Shown in pieces: positions 25,700 through 33,721 of a stretch of DNA of 54,617 bases. Position 1 is the stretch's first letter; each line of letters opens with the position of its first letter. Origin of the DNA: CAZSWR01 sp964610885 (GTDB taxonomy: Bacteria; Bacteroidota; Ignavibacteria; Kapaibacteriales; UBA2268); the NCBI GenBank assembly GCA_964610885.1, contig CAZSWR010000012.1:1-54617 (forward strand). Direction: 5' to 3'. Under the pieces are notes generated by a model that was not told where the DNA came from, ran no database searches, and saw only the letters and a list, made by a program, of their open reading frames with translations. A program made the translations under genes and the position numbers.

Positions 25700-26248
25700 T
25701 TATTTTTTCTCTTGAGTTTGCTGTCCTGAGCTTGACTTCTGAAGCAGTTCGGTATTGGATTGGCCCTTTGTGGTTGCTCCGGCAATACCGCTGACGATAA
25801 CCCATTTATCTTTTTCTTTTTTAAGAATTCTAGCATAGCGCAGATAGATTCTTCCAGTGGTGCCATCGATTTTGGTTTGCTCGCAGGGCATGCCATAAAT
25901 AATCGATGCGAAGCTGGCGTGGTCGTCCATCTGGATGGATACATCGGCCATAGGCCCGAATTTTTCTTCCTTGAATAGGCTCCATTGCTTTGTCATTTCC
26001 GTTTGGAAATCGCCCATTGTATTAATGGTTTCAGCAGAGTCAGTTCCGAAGAAAACAGGTTCTTTGGCCAGCAACTCTACGATTTTGTAGAGGCTCTTCT
26101 CGGAATAGGCAGCGTTGTATTTCTCGATTACGTTCTTAATTGCTTCTTTCTCTTTCTTGATCTGCTCGTCCGAAAGGGCTTTGGGCTTCTCGGGGCCGCA
26201 CGATGCTAAAATCACTGCTATCAAAAGAATTGGGAATAATGCTTTCAT
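25700..26248 (-). CDS. Lipoprotein with SnoaL/DUF4440-like domain
   Basis: 182 residues. A clean lipoprotein signal ends in VILASCG (Cys17). Residues ~30-155 match the NTF2-like SnoaL_3/DUF4440 pattern: an early helix with AIKNVIEKYNAAYSEKSL, a curved sheet, and a last strand with KDKWVIVSGIAGA. The tail is polar. Members bind small ligands or act as cyclase/isomerase-like proteins, but no function can be assigned here. AGGAG stands 7 bases before the ATG. Confidence 0.82.
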   Translation of the reverse strand: MKALFPILLIAVILASCGPEKPKALSDEQIKKEKEAIKNVIEKYNAAYSEKSLYKIVELLAKEPVFFGTDSAETINTMGDFQTEMTKQWSLFKEEKFGPMADVSIQMDDHASFASIIYGMPCEQTKIDGTTGRIYLRYARILKKEKDKWVIVSGIAGATTKGQSNTELLQKSSSGQQTQEKK

Positions 26249-26514
26249 TATCGTCTCCTGTTTTTTTTTATCTAAAATTATTTCTTTCTAATATGTACTA
26301 TTGCTGCTATTATTAAACGATTGAAGGCATCTGTTATTTCAAGTATTTTTTGAATCAACATGCTTTCAAGCAGTAAAATAAATATTTTTCATCGAATAAA
26401 GAAACAGTTTTTTATTATGTGTAAAAATATCAATCGATTTGGTACATGGTTTGTCATTATTCAATTAGTATGATATTTGAAAAATTTGAAAATAATAATA
26501 CAGGAGATAATAAA

Positions 26515-26871
26515 ATGCAAGTACGTGAAATCTCGAATCCGCAGGCAAGTGCCCTGGAATACAGCACTTTAAAGCCAAAAGAAATCTCTGTGAAAACAGA
26601 AAAAACGATCGATACCGCCCCGGCCGACACAGCTTCGGTTACCGCCTGGCAGAAGGATATTCTCATGCAGGCGCTCGACAAGCTGGAGAATAATATTCAC
26701 GTGGACAATAGTCTGCCGCTGAACAAACAAACATCAGGCCCCATCGAATCGTTCGACGAAGCGCTTATCGAACTCAGTTTCACGAAAACGCCTTTCTTCC
26801 GCCGCGAGGCATCAGCAGCGCAGGCAAACGTCAAAGCCGAAGATATTCTCTCGCTCTTTACCGAAAATTAG
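26515..26871 (+). CDS. Small protein with flagellin-like C-terminal end
   Basis: 118 residues without signal peptide or membrane span. AGGAG lies 9 bases before the ATG at 26515; longer in-frame starts have no such site. Residues ~44-60 form a helix and the end (~101-116, AAQANVKAEDILSLF) resembles the last helix of flagellins (AQAN..PQ.VLSLL), the part bound by the FliS chaperone. The rest is not flagellin. It could be a small motility or secretion-associated protein; this is an inference from a short match. A strong terminator follows. Confidence 0.6.
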   Translation: MQVREISNPQASALEYSTLKPKEISVKTEKTIDTAPADTASVTAWQKDILMQALDKLENNIHVDNSLPLNKQTSGPIESFDEALIELSFTKTPFFRREASAAQANVKAEDILSLFTEN

Positions 26872-26971
26872 GTGGCGGCTGCCACTTTATTTTTCAAGGG
26901 CAGAGCAATGATGAAAGGAAAGATGGACAAGAATTCATTTTTCTTTAATTTAGTATCCTTCCTACCGATAC

Positions 26972-27008
26972 GAAAAAGGGCATTCCCAGCGTGGGTTTGC
27001 CCTTTTTC
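26972..27008. terminator. Hairpin terminator
   Basis: GAAAAAGGGCA and TGCCCTTTTTC form an 11-bp stem around a 15-base loop, ending the transcript of 26515-26871. Apart from this, 26872-27190 shows only AT-rich sequence. Confidence 0.9.
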
Positions 27009-27190
27009 ACTAATTAGAGGAAAACTTTGTGACTATTCCATATTGATATACAATGCTTCTGTCATTCCCGCACACGCGAGCGTCTCCTCTTGTTTCAGCA
27101 TATAACATACCCCATAAAATTCTATTGGCAAACTGATTAAGCGCGACTCTTTCAATCGAATTACCAGATAATTAAACCTACCTGCCACCC

Positions 27191-28045
27191 TTATTCAAAT
27201 GCGGGCGAATCACTCTTCCAGCCCCACTTCAGGAAAAGAATCAAAAGCGTGGCGCCGCAGACCATCATTGGCAAGGATATGTACCAAACGATTGATGAGT
27301 CATCGGCAGCCTGGCCGGGATAATCCATGAAATATGCAGCCACAGAGAATGCGTTGTTCAGGAAATGCGCAATCATCGGCGCCAGGAGGTTCCCCGTCCG
27401 AATTGCCAGCACAGCAAGCAATACGCCGATCGCGAAAAGTGCTACGAAATTAACCGGATGGAAATGGACAGCCGAAAAGGCAAGCGCTGAAACCACAACG
27501 GACGTCCGAAGAGAAAACCTGCCGGAAAGCGAATTGAGCAAATATCCCCTGAAGAGCAACTCTTCGCTAATCGCCGGAATTGCGCAAGCTCCGACAGCCG
27601 CCAGCGCTATGTTCGCAATGCTTGGTGCGCCAAACAATTGAGAATACTCGCCGTCGAAAAACTCTTTTATGCTATTGTATTCTTTCATCATTGATTCCGG
27701 TACAAGCGCATCCTGGAGGTTGATCTGGCCCTGAACCACGACAATGCACAAGGCAATCCCCACAAATGCCAAGAAAGCACTCTCCTTGGGATTCGCCCGG
27801 CCAAGGCCAATAACTCTAAACACTCCACTGCCCGATGCTTTGATGGCTATTGAAATCGGCACAAGGAAGAAAACCGTTTGCGCCACAATTTGCAACACCA
27901 TCGGCGAATAACCTTCGAAAAGAATGCTCAAAAGCCCGCCGGCCAATTGGTAGAATATCACAATAGCAAACGCCGTTAGTATGGGAAGTACAATTCTTGA
28001 TGTAATACTTTTTACATCTTTGTTTTTATCAAATTCAGTATTCAT
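27191..28045 (-). CDS. CPBP-family membrane protease
   Basis: 284 residues with about eight membrane spans. The CPBP/Abi (CAAX protease-like) motifs are intact: E161-E162-x3-R166 in SEELLFRGYL, H194 in SAVHFHP and H227-x-x-N230 in AHFLNN. These residues form the intramembrane metallo-independent glutamate protease site of the Rce1 fold. Targets are unknown; bacterial members process peptides or serve in immunity. No operon partner overlaps it. Confidence 0.92.
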   Translation of the reverse strand: MNTEFDKNKDVKSITSRIVLPILTAFAIVIFYQLAGGLLSILFEGYSPMVLQIVAQTVFFLVPISIAIKASGSGVFRVIGLGRANPKESAFLAFVGIALCIVVVQGQINLQDALVPESMMKEYNSIKEFFDGEYSQLFGAPSIANIALAAVGACAIPAISEELLFRGYLLNSLSGRFSLRTSVVVSALAFSAVHFHPVNFVALFAIGVLLAVLAIRTGNLLAPMIAHFLNNAFSVAAYFMDYPGQAADDSSIVWYISLPMMVCGATLLILFLKWGWKSDSPAFE

Positions 28046-28116
28046 TTTTATATCAATTCTTTAGGTCTTTTCAAATAGTGTCCCTGTCAGGCTCCTAACA
28101 GCGTTTCAACTTCCAA

Positions 28117-28749
28117 TCACCCCCGAACGAAGGGATTATTCTTCTTTTCGTATCCAACATTTGTCTTGGGGCCGTGGCCGGGCATCAACTCATATTCATC
28201 GGGCAGACTGTAGATTTTGGATTTGATCGATTGGAGCAAAACTTCTGAATCGCCGCCGGGGAGGTCTGAGCGGCCAATGCTCTCGCAAAATATGGTATCT
28301 CCGCAAAATACGGTCTTGGCATCGGGCCAAACAAAGCAAACTCCGCCCTCGGTGTGGCCAGGCGTGTGGAGCACTGTAAGGCCGATATTGCCAAAACTGA
28401 GGTTCATCTCGCCGGAGAGCAGTTCTGCAGAGCGGCACGGTTCCAATTTGAAAGGAAGCCGAAATATTGAATGCAGATCCGGCTCGACTATACGGTATTC
28501 GTCATCGGGGTGCACATAGACCTTGGCTCCGGTTTCGCGGCGCAATTTGGCGGCGTCTGCGCTGTGGTCCCAATGGCTGTGTGTCAGCAGGATTGCTTCG
28601 AGCAGCAAGTTGCCCTCGGCCAATACTGGCAATATTGTTTCGCTTGCATCAGGAGGGGCGTCCACAAGGGCGCAGCACTTTGTTTCGTCGTCGATCAGCA
28701 AGTAGCAATTTGTTTCAATTGGCCCGGCGATGAAGTGTTTTATTGTCAT
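28117..28749 (-). CDS. Glyoxalase-II-like MBL-fold hydrolase
   Basis: 210 residues, the usual length of the short YcbL-like group. The zinc motif H57-x-H59-x-D61-H62 is in LTHSHWDH, with TPGHTEGG, FCGDTIF and PGHGP completing the metal ligands. It probably hydrolyses a thioester such as a hydroxyacyl-thiol; the true substrate cannot be read. It lacks the C-terminal substrate domain of full glyoxalase II. Confidence 0.9.
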   Translation of the reverse strand: MTIKHFIAGPIETNCYLLIDDETKCCALVDAPPDASETILPVLAEGNLLLEAILLTHSHWDHSADAAKLRRETGAKVYVHPDDEYRIVEPDLHSIFRLPFKLEPCRSAELLSGEMNLSFGNIGLTVLHTPGHTEGGVCFVWPDAKTVFCGDTIFCESIGRSDLPGGDSEVLLQSIKSKIYSLPDEYELMPGHGPKTNVGYEKKNNPFVRG

Positions 28750-29104
28750 TTTTATTCAATTTGCTGTTAATAATACATTATGCAAAATACAACGAATCGA
28801 GTGATTATCAAAACCATTTCGAGACGCGAAGAATCATTTGCTGGCAGCCGACTTTAAGTATCGGAGTTCATAAGAGCCTGCCAGAAATTGTCAAGAAATT
28901 TGGAAGTACGGGGTATTGGGTAAAGGGTTCAGTGTCGAGTCGTTGACGTGCCCCAGCGCGCAAGCCCCACTCCTTCCAGAAAATACTTTTTCAACAACCT
29001 GCTTAAACTTAAAAATGATAAATTGTGCAAATTCGAGACACGGGAAAAAATATTTTTTCGCATATTGCAACGTTGAAGTATGTCTAATTTATGATTTGAA
29101 TAAT
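28750..29104. other. Gene-free spacer before the MscS gene
   Basis: About 350 bases between divergent genes. Short phrases shared with the other repeat regions are present (CCTGCCAGAAA, also near 32483; GTATTGGGTAA, also near 19490), so it probably holds worn repeat pieces. No promoter pair is convincing. Confidence 0.45.
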
Positions 29105-30718
29105 ATGCCGCTTCGTTTGTTCCTGACCGCCTTTGCATTTATATTGATCAGCGCATCGAGCGCCTTCGCTGCGATCGACGTATCGACCCCATACGCCACT
29201 TTGGAATCGACCAAGAAGATACTGAGCGAAACCGAACCCGACGCCGATGCCGGTATCAAACTCATCAATTTCCAGAATTCCTCCTCGGCCAAACCGAAAA
29301 TCGTGTTCCAGAAGTTGGTAAAGATACTAAATGCGAAGTCTTTGGTGCTCAATATCAGCAAAGCTCCGAGGGCAGCCGATTGGACTGATACTATCACGAA
29401 ACAGTCCAAGTACCAACTCTCTCGAGAGTTCCCGACGCTCTACCTCGAAAAGGTTGGCGACGAATGGCTGTTCTCTTCGGAAACTGTCTCGACAATCCAA
29501 GACATCTACGACAAACTATTTCCAATTGAAACATCTCGAATAACCAACAACCTACCTGACTTCGCCAAAGAAGAGTTCTTGGGCCTTTTGGTCTGGCAAT
29601 ACATAGGCATTATCGGATGTGTCGGACTGTCACTTGTGGTTTACCGCCTGTTTGCTTGGCTTTTCGGGCATGTATTCATTTCATTAATCCGCCGGACACG
29701 GTTCAACTATGGGATGGACGTACATCTGAAGCAGACAGCCAAGCCTTTCTCCATGCTAATTGTGAATCGTTTGATTGCGACCTTCTACCCTATCCTGCTG
29801 CTGCCGGCGAACGTGAATGTGGTTTTCAAATATGCAGTTCTGACCTTCGAACCGATTTTCATCACGATCCTAACGTACAAAATGGTGGATCTGGCCTCCG
29901 ACGTGATGGCGAGATTGGCGCAAAAGACCGATACAACTGTGGACGACAACTTGGTGCCGCTCGCTCGGAAGATACTTAAAATAATCGTTGTAATCCTCGG
30001 ATTCATCTATGTCTTGGGAAATTTGGACATAAACGTAACTCCTTTGGTTGCCGGTATGTCTATCGGTGGTTTGGCCTTTGCCCTCGCTGCGCAGGAAACG
30101 ATCAAGAATTTATTCGGCTCGATTACAATCTTTACAGACCGCCCGTTCGAGGTTGGCGATTGGATTGTATTCTCCGGCATAGAGGGCACAGTCGAGGAGG
30201 TAGGCATCCGTTCCACGCGAATCCGAACCTTCAACGATTCGCTGATTTCGATACCAAACGGAAAACTGGCCGACTCGACTATTGACAACATGGGAAAAAG
30301 GAACTACCGGCGCTACAAGGCGAACCTGCAAATCCGCCACGACACTCCGGCCGCCCTCGCCATCGCTTTCTCTGACGGAATTCGAGAGATAATCATGGCG
30401 TCTGACAATTTTTCCCACGATAAATGCTACGTCGCGTTAAATGATTTTGGCGCTGCTTCGCTCGTCATCATGTTGAACGTTTTCTTCAACGTCGATACTT
30501 ACGAACTGGAATTGAAGGCGAGAACCGAATTAATAACCGATATTCTGACGCTCGCCGAAGAGCTTGGCGTTCGCTTTGCCGTCCCGGTGCAAAACGTTGC
30601 CGTCGAGGATTTCCCCGAAAAACTTTCTGGGAAACCAGTCTTCGAACGCGATGCAGAAAAGCACAAAAGTATTATTACGAAATTTATTGAAAAGAAATCC
30701 GGCGCTGCCAAGAACTGA
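29105..30718 (+). CDS. Mechanosensitive channel of the MscS family
   Basis: 537 residues. A signal peptide (~1-22) and a ~150-residue periplasmic domain come first, followed by four to five membrane spans (~165-330). The MscS core comes next, with the pore-lining helix GMSIGGLAFALAAQETIKN and the beta domain DRPFEVGDWI...GTVEEVGIRSTRIRTFND...SIPNGKLADSTIDN (read in parts). Such channels open on membrane tension to release solutes after hypo-osmotic shock. Longer than E. coli MscS because of the periplasmic and extra helices. The ATG at 29105 begins a clear signal peptide, so the open frame upstream was not used. Confidence 0.9.
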   Translation: MPLRLFLTAFAFILISASSAFAAIDVSTPYATLESTKKILSETEPDADAGIKLINFQNSSSAKPKIVFQKLVKILNAKSLVLNISKAPRAADWTDTITKQSKYQLSREFPTLYLEKVGDEWLFSSETVSTIQDIYDKLFPIETSRITNNLPDFAKEEFLGLLVWQYIGIIGCVGLSLVVYRLFAWLFGHVFISLIRRTRFNYGMDVHLKQTAKPFSMLIVNRLIATFYPILLLPANVNVVFKYAVLTFEPIFITILTYKMVDLASDVMARLAQKTDTTVDDNLVPLARKILKIIVVILGFIYVLGNLDINVTPLVAGMSIGGLAFALAAQETIKNLFGSITIFTDRPFEVGDWIVFSGIEGTVEEVGIRSTRIRTFNDSLISIPNGKLADSTIDNMGKRNYRRYKANLQIRHDTPAALAIAFSDGIREIIMASDNFSHDKCYVALNDFGAASLVIMLNVFFNVDTYELELKARTELITDILTLAEELGVRFAVPVQNVAVEDFPEKLSGKPVFERDAEKHKSIITKFIEKKSGAAKN

Positions 30719-30748
30719 GCAGCACCTTGCGTTGATTTACTAATTGAC

Positions 30749-30782
30749 AAAAACCCTATACCCACCCAAGGGCATAGGGTTT
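30749..30782. terminator. Bidirectional hairpin terminator
   Basis: AAACCCTATACCC and GGGCATAGGGTTT pair over 12-13 bp around a short loop, with A and T runs on the two flanks, between the convergent MscS and ODP genes. Confidence 0.88.
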
Positions 30783-30807
30783 GATATTTAATATTTACAT
30801 AGTTTGG

Positions 30808-31596
30808 CTACGCCATCCAGGCGGCTTTATCGGAACCATCGGAATCAGCGCCCTCAGCGGTTTGGCCCACTTCGATGTGGTCGAGCCAATCGAGCAAATG
30901 GCCGACAGCATCTCCGCGATAGATGGAGCCGTGCTGCGAGGCAATCATTTCGGGCTGGATCCGCCTGACTCGCGCAACCCATTTCTTCAGCGCTACCGAC
31001 GAAGGCATCCAACGGCGATGGAACATTTCTATGTATCGGACATGGTTGTCGAAATCTTCCACAAAAAACGGGGCATTAGCGTCTGGCAGCAGTGCTGCAC
31101 CGATGTCGCCCGAAAACAGAATTTTCGATATCGGGTCATAGACCGAGAAATTGCCCGAAGAATGGCAATAATGCGCCGGAACCATATACAGCTGAGCGTC
31201 GGTCGAACCAATTGGCACGGCGCGGCCTTCGTCTGGCACGCCAATCAAATCCAATTTCGTCCCCATCCCGAAATGCGCCAGAAAGCCGGTCCATATCTGC
31301 GAGCAATAGACCTTCAGACCGGGACAAAGCTCGAGCCACATCGCAAGCGAAGAAGCGATATCGGGGTCTTGGTGGCTGGCGATCACGCCTTTGACGTTTT
31401 CGGTCTTCACAACTTTCGTTGTCTCGGTCAGCACCTGAGGAAATATCTCAATACCGCCCGGGTCCAGCAACACTGCTTCCTCCCCGTGAATAACGATGTA
31501 TTGGTTAGTATCGATGATTTCGTTGGATTTGTCGGGATCGCGGCCCAGTACAACCCATTTATGAGTACCATTATCAAAAAGAACTTGGCTTTTCAT
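30808..31596 (-). CDS. ODP-type di-iron MBL-fold protein
   Basis: 262 residues, a flavodiiron-type metallo-beta-lactamase fold without the flavodoxin domain. Metal ligands fit the order of FprA-like sites: H75-x-D77-x-D79 in ASHQDPD, H142/H145 in PAHYCHSSG, D164 in FSGDIG and H222 in SQHG. The residue after D79 is Ile where FprA has a further His. HQDPD is typical of oxygen-binding di-iron proteins (ODP), shown in Treponema to sense oxygen/iron for chemotaxis with a soluble receptor. Its ATG overlaps the stop of the MCP-like gene by four bases (ATGA), so translation is coupled. Sensing rather than catalysis is inferred from context. Confidence 0.85.
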   Translation of the reverse strand: MKSQVLFDNGTHKWVVLGRDPDKSNEIIDTNQYIVIHGEEAVLLDPGGIEIFPQVLTETTKVVKTENVKGVIASHQDPDIASSLAMWLELCPGLKVYCSQIWTGFLAHFGMGTKLDLIGVPDEGRAVPIGSTDAQLYMVPAHYCHSSGNFSVYDPISKILFSGDIGAALLPDANAPFFVEDFDNHVRYIEMFHRRWMPSSVALKKWVARVRRIQPEMIASQHGSIYRGDAVGHLLDWLDHIEVGQTAEGADSDGSDKAAWMA

Positions 31597-32375
31597 ATTG
31601 TTAATCCGGTTTTTGTTAGTAATCCTAAGATCTGGCTGCCCTCGCGAATGCTATCGAGAATGGCATCTAAATTCTTGTTCAAATCGCCAACCATTTGCTG
31701 AATATTGTTGACCAAACCGATAAAATTGCGTTTGTCAGTGCTCAGATAGGCCGATTCAATCGAAATATACGATCCCATATAATTCGCAATGAAACCGTTT
31801 CGGCTAACCCGCTCCACCCTATTGGAGGCGCGAGTAATCTCGTCATTTATTTCGAACAATGAGTCGTTGATGGATTGTATCAACTCAAGATTCTTTGCGG
31901 CCAGCATTTTAATGTTGTGGCGCAGTATCTCCTCGGCGGATTCAATATATTCGCCCTTCGAAAGTTTAAACAACTCTTGCGATTTGATAAGGTTCAGGTC
32001 TGTGGCGCGGAATCTGCTTTTTTTGTTCTCAATAACGCTCGCCAGCATTTGGTACAGAGCCGTTGTGTAGCTGATGAAACGTTTAACGTTGATCGAGCAA
32101 ATAGTGATCCTGCGCGAGAGGTCGGCCGAGAGCTTTTCCAATTCCACAAGCTCGGGCGCAATTTGCTTTGGCAAACCCGAGAGGAAACCCGAAAGCGTAA
32201 TCAGGGATTGGCCTTGGCGCGAATTCACTTTGGTCGCTTGAATTATTCCATTGACGGCTAAGTGCTTCAGTTGCCGGCTGATAACCTTCAGCGAACGCGC
32301 TCCGTTCAGCACTTCCACGCCAATGCTAAACAAGCGGCTGATCTCAACATTATATTTCCTTAGATTATCGTCCAT
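31593..32375 (-). CDS. Soluble MCP-tip-like coiled-coil protein
   Basis: 260 residues, all helical, no membrane span, HAMP or named sensor domain. Two segments resemble the chemoreceptor hairpin tip (LALNAxIEAARAGExGxxFxVVAxEVxxLA): residues ~37-72 (LKHLAVNGIIQATKVNSRQG and on) and ~187-235 (SRNGFIANYMG...SIESAYLSTDKRNF). Each keeps the small/hydrophobic pattern but has lost the exact glutamates. The protein thus looks like a duplicated, divergent receptor tip. It is the first gene of a two-gene unit with the ODP protein, suggesting the pair forms a cytoplasmic sensor. Whether it contacts CheA/CheW is unknown. Confidence 0.6.
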   Translation of the reverse strand: MDDNLRKYNVEISRLFSIGVEVLNGARSLKVISRQLKHLAVNGIIQATKVNSRQGQSLITLSGFLSGLPKQIAPELVELEKLSADLSRRITICSINVKRFISYTTALYQMLASVIENKKSRFRATDLNLIKSQELFKLSKGEYIESAEEILRHNIKMLAAKNLELIQSINDSLFEINDEITRASNRVERVSRNGFIANYMGSYISIESAYLSTDKRNFIGLVNNIQQMVGDLNKNLDAILDSIREGSQILGLLTKTGLTI

Positions 32376-32512
32376 TTTCTCTGCGCAAGCATATATCCAA
32401 CAATCAATTCACTGCAATTATTCTGACGGTCATTCTTCATTTATGTTTTATTGGTGAAAGCATCGAACAAATTGAATAAAAAACCTGCCAGAAAAATACA
32501 AGATTCGCAACA

Positions 32513-32700
32513 ATGGGTTTCAACCCATTACATGCATCGCGTTAACTCATTGAAATATCGGCAAATCCCCCAACCCCTTTGTCAATGGGGGCTAAAGAAT
32601 ATTGTCGCGTAATGCACTGATAATATTAGAGATAGGGATTTGCTTGAGTCTGCTGGTTAACCTTTGGCTGCACAGAAATACTATTTCAACAGGCTCTTAA
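32513..32700 (+). repeat. Dispersed repeat B, copy 2, with leading hairpin
   Basis: AATGGGTT-TC-AACCCATT (32513-32530) is a perfect 8-bp hairpin. From 32545 the sequence aligns with 19548-19706, from ACTCATTGAAATATCG through the CCCC/GGGG hairpin to CTATTTCAACAGGCTC.TAA at 32700. The rest of the gap 32376-32767 is AT-rich and empty. Confidence 0.85.
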
Positions 32701-32767
32701 ACCATTGTTGTTTTCACTTGCTCTAATTATCAGTTCTTTAATTCTAACAATACGAAAGGAAACAACA

Positions 32768-33433
32768 ATGAATTGGAAAACAGCAAACCGGACTATGGCA
32801 GTCGTTGTGGCCGCACTATTTCTGTCATCAATTGCATTCGCTCGCCCGGGCGATGGACGCCCGGACAATAGCGAACTAAAAAAACAGTTGCAAGAATACC
32901 GCGACAAGGAAATCAAGCCATACCTCGCGGAGCAAAAGGCACTGCTCGACTCGAAACTGGACAAGCAAAGCCTCGAGGAGCTGAACAAATTGCGCGCGGA
33001 AGCAAATTCGCTTAAGAAAGACGGAAACAATGCACGGTCGCTGATGCGGGAAGCACGGAAATCGAACGACGACAAACAAATCGATGCAGCCAAAGCATAC
33101 GCCAAAAAGCATGCTGCCGAATTCCAGAGCGTAGCGGAAAAATTGAAACCGATAATTAAGAAAAATCCCAAATTAGTCAAAGAAATCGCTGGGAAACTCA
33201 AGGAAAAATCCAAGACCTGGAAGGAAGAGATTCGGAAGATCACTGACAGCTGGAAAGAAGCAAACAAAGACAAAATCAAAGACCAGAAAAACATGATGCG
33301 CAAGAACAATGCTGACAAGCAGAACGGAAAACTGCGCCGAGACCCAAAGAAGATGGATTCTATGAAAGGCAAACGTGCCATGGCCCGGTTCATGCTCTGG
33401 GACGGCGTATCGGCAATCGGCCCCATTGAATAG
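32768..33433 (+). CDS. Lysine-rich exported helical protein
   Basis: 221 residues. A signal peptide (~1-25, ending IAFA-RPG) is followed by an almost wholly helical, Lys/Glu/Asp-rich mature part with coiled-coil character (~30-190) and a short end, RFMLWDGVSAIGPIE. AAAGGA lies 8 bases before the ATG. The layout recalls periplasmic CpxP/Spy-like helical chaperones, but the LTxxQ motif is absent, so I leave the function open. It is a single gene between a repeat and a hairpin repeat. Confidence 0.7.
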   Translation: MNWKTANRTMAVVVAALFLSSIAFARPGDGRPDNSELKKQLQEYRDKEIKPYLAEQKALLDSKLDKQSLEELNKLRAEANSLKKDGNNARSLMREARKSNDDKQIDAAKAYAKKHAAEFQSVAEKLKPIIKKNPKLVKEIAGKLKEKSKTWKEEIRKITDSWKEANKDKIKDQKNMMRKNNADKQNGKLRRDPKKMDSMKGKRAMARFMLWDGVSAIGPIE

Positions 33434-33576
33434 AGTCTTTTGGCCAAATGAGCAGGATCGAAAAAGATTAGGAATTATATAATTATTGTGTTGATATATC
33501 ATTTCGGTTCTATAACGAATTGTATGGAGATTGCCCAATATAACTATGGAATTATTAATTTTAAATAATACAATAT

Positions 33577-33605
33577 GTGAGGGCGAGGTAACCTCGCCCC
33601 TACTT
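33577..33605. repeat. GGGCGAGGT-A-ACCTCGCCC hairpin repeat
   Basis: Perfect 9-bp arms around one base, with TGTGA before and CCTACTT after; read on the minus strand it is TAGGGGCGAGGTTACCTCGCCCTCACA in pieces, the same unit as at 13702 and 47622. It may also end the transcript of 32768-33433. Confidence 0.8.
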
Positions 33606-33663
33606 CTAACAATGCTATGATCCTCGAGTAAGTAAAAGTTGACAGGATATTTCTTAATTCAAA

Positions 33664-33698
33664 CAACAAACCCCCATTTTTCGTGGGGGTTTGTTGTA
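33664..33698. terminator. Hairpin terminator of the CoA-transferase gene
   Basis: CAACAAACCCCCA and TGGGGGTTTGTTG form a perfect 13-bp stem with a 7-base loop; it lies 25 bases past the stop at 33722 and works in both directions. Confidence 0.92.
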
Positions 33699-33721
33699 TT
33701 TAATCTATGAATCAAGATTGT

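Noticed and set aside
26872..27105. Possible 77-residue protein after 26515-26871
   Set aside because: It contains the strong terminator at 26972-27008 within its frame and has no ATG with RBS.
27191..28045. Phage-abortive-infection (Abi) gene as part of a defence island
   Set aside because: CPBP proteins are often named Abi, but no defence partner, toxin or mobile element is near.
30808..31596. Flavodiiron nitric oxide/oxygen reductase
   Set aside because: The flavodoxin domain is absent and the metal motif is HQDPD, nearer to ODP sensors; enzymatic activity is less likely.
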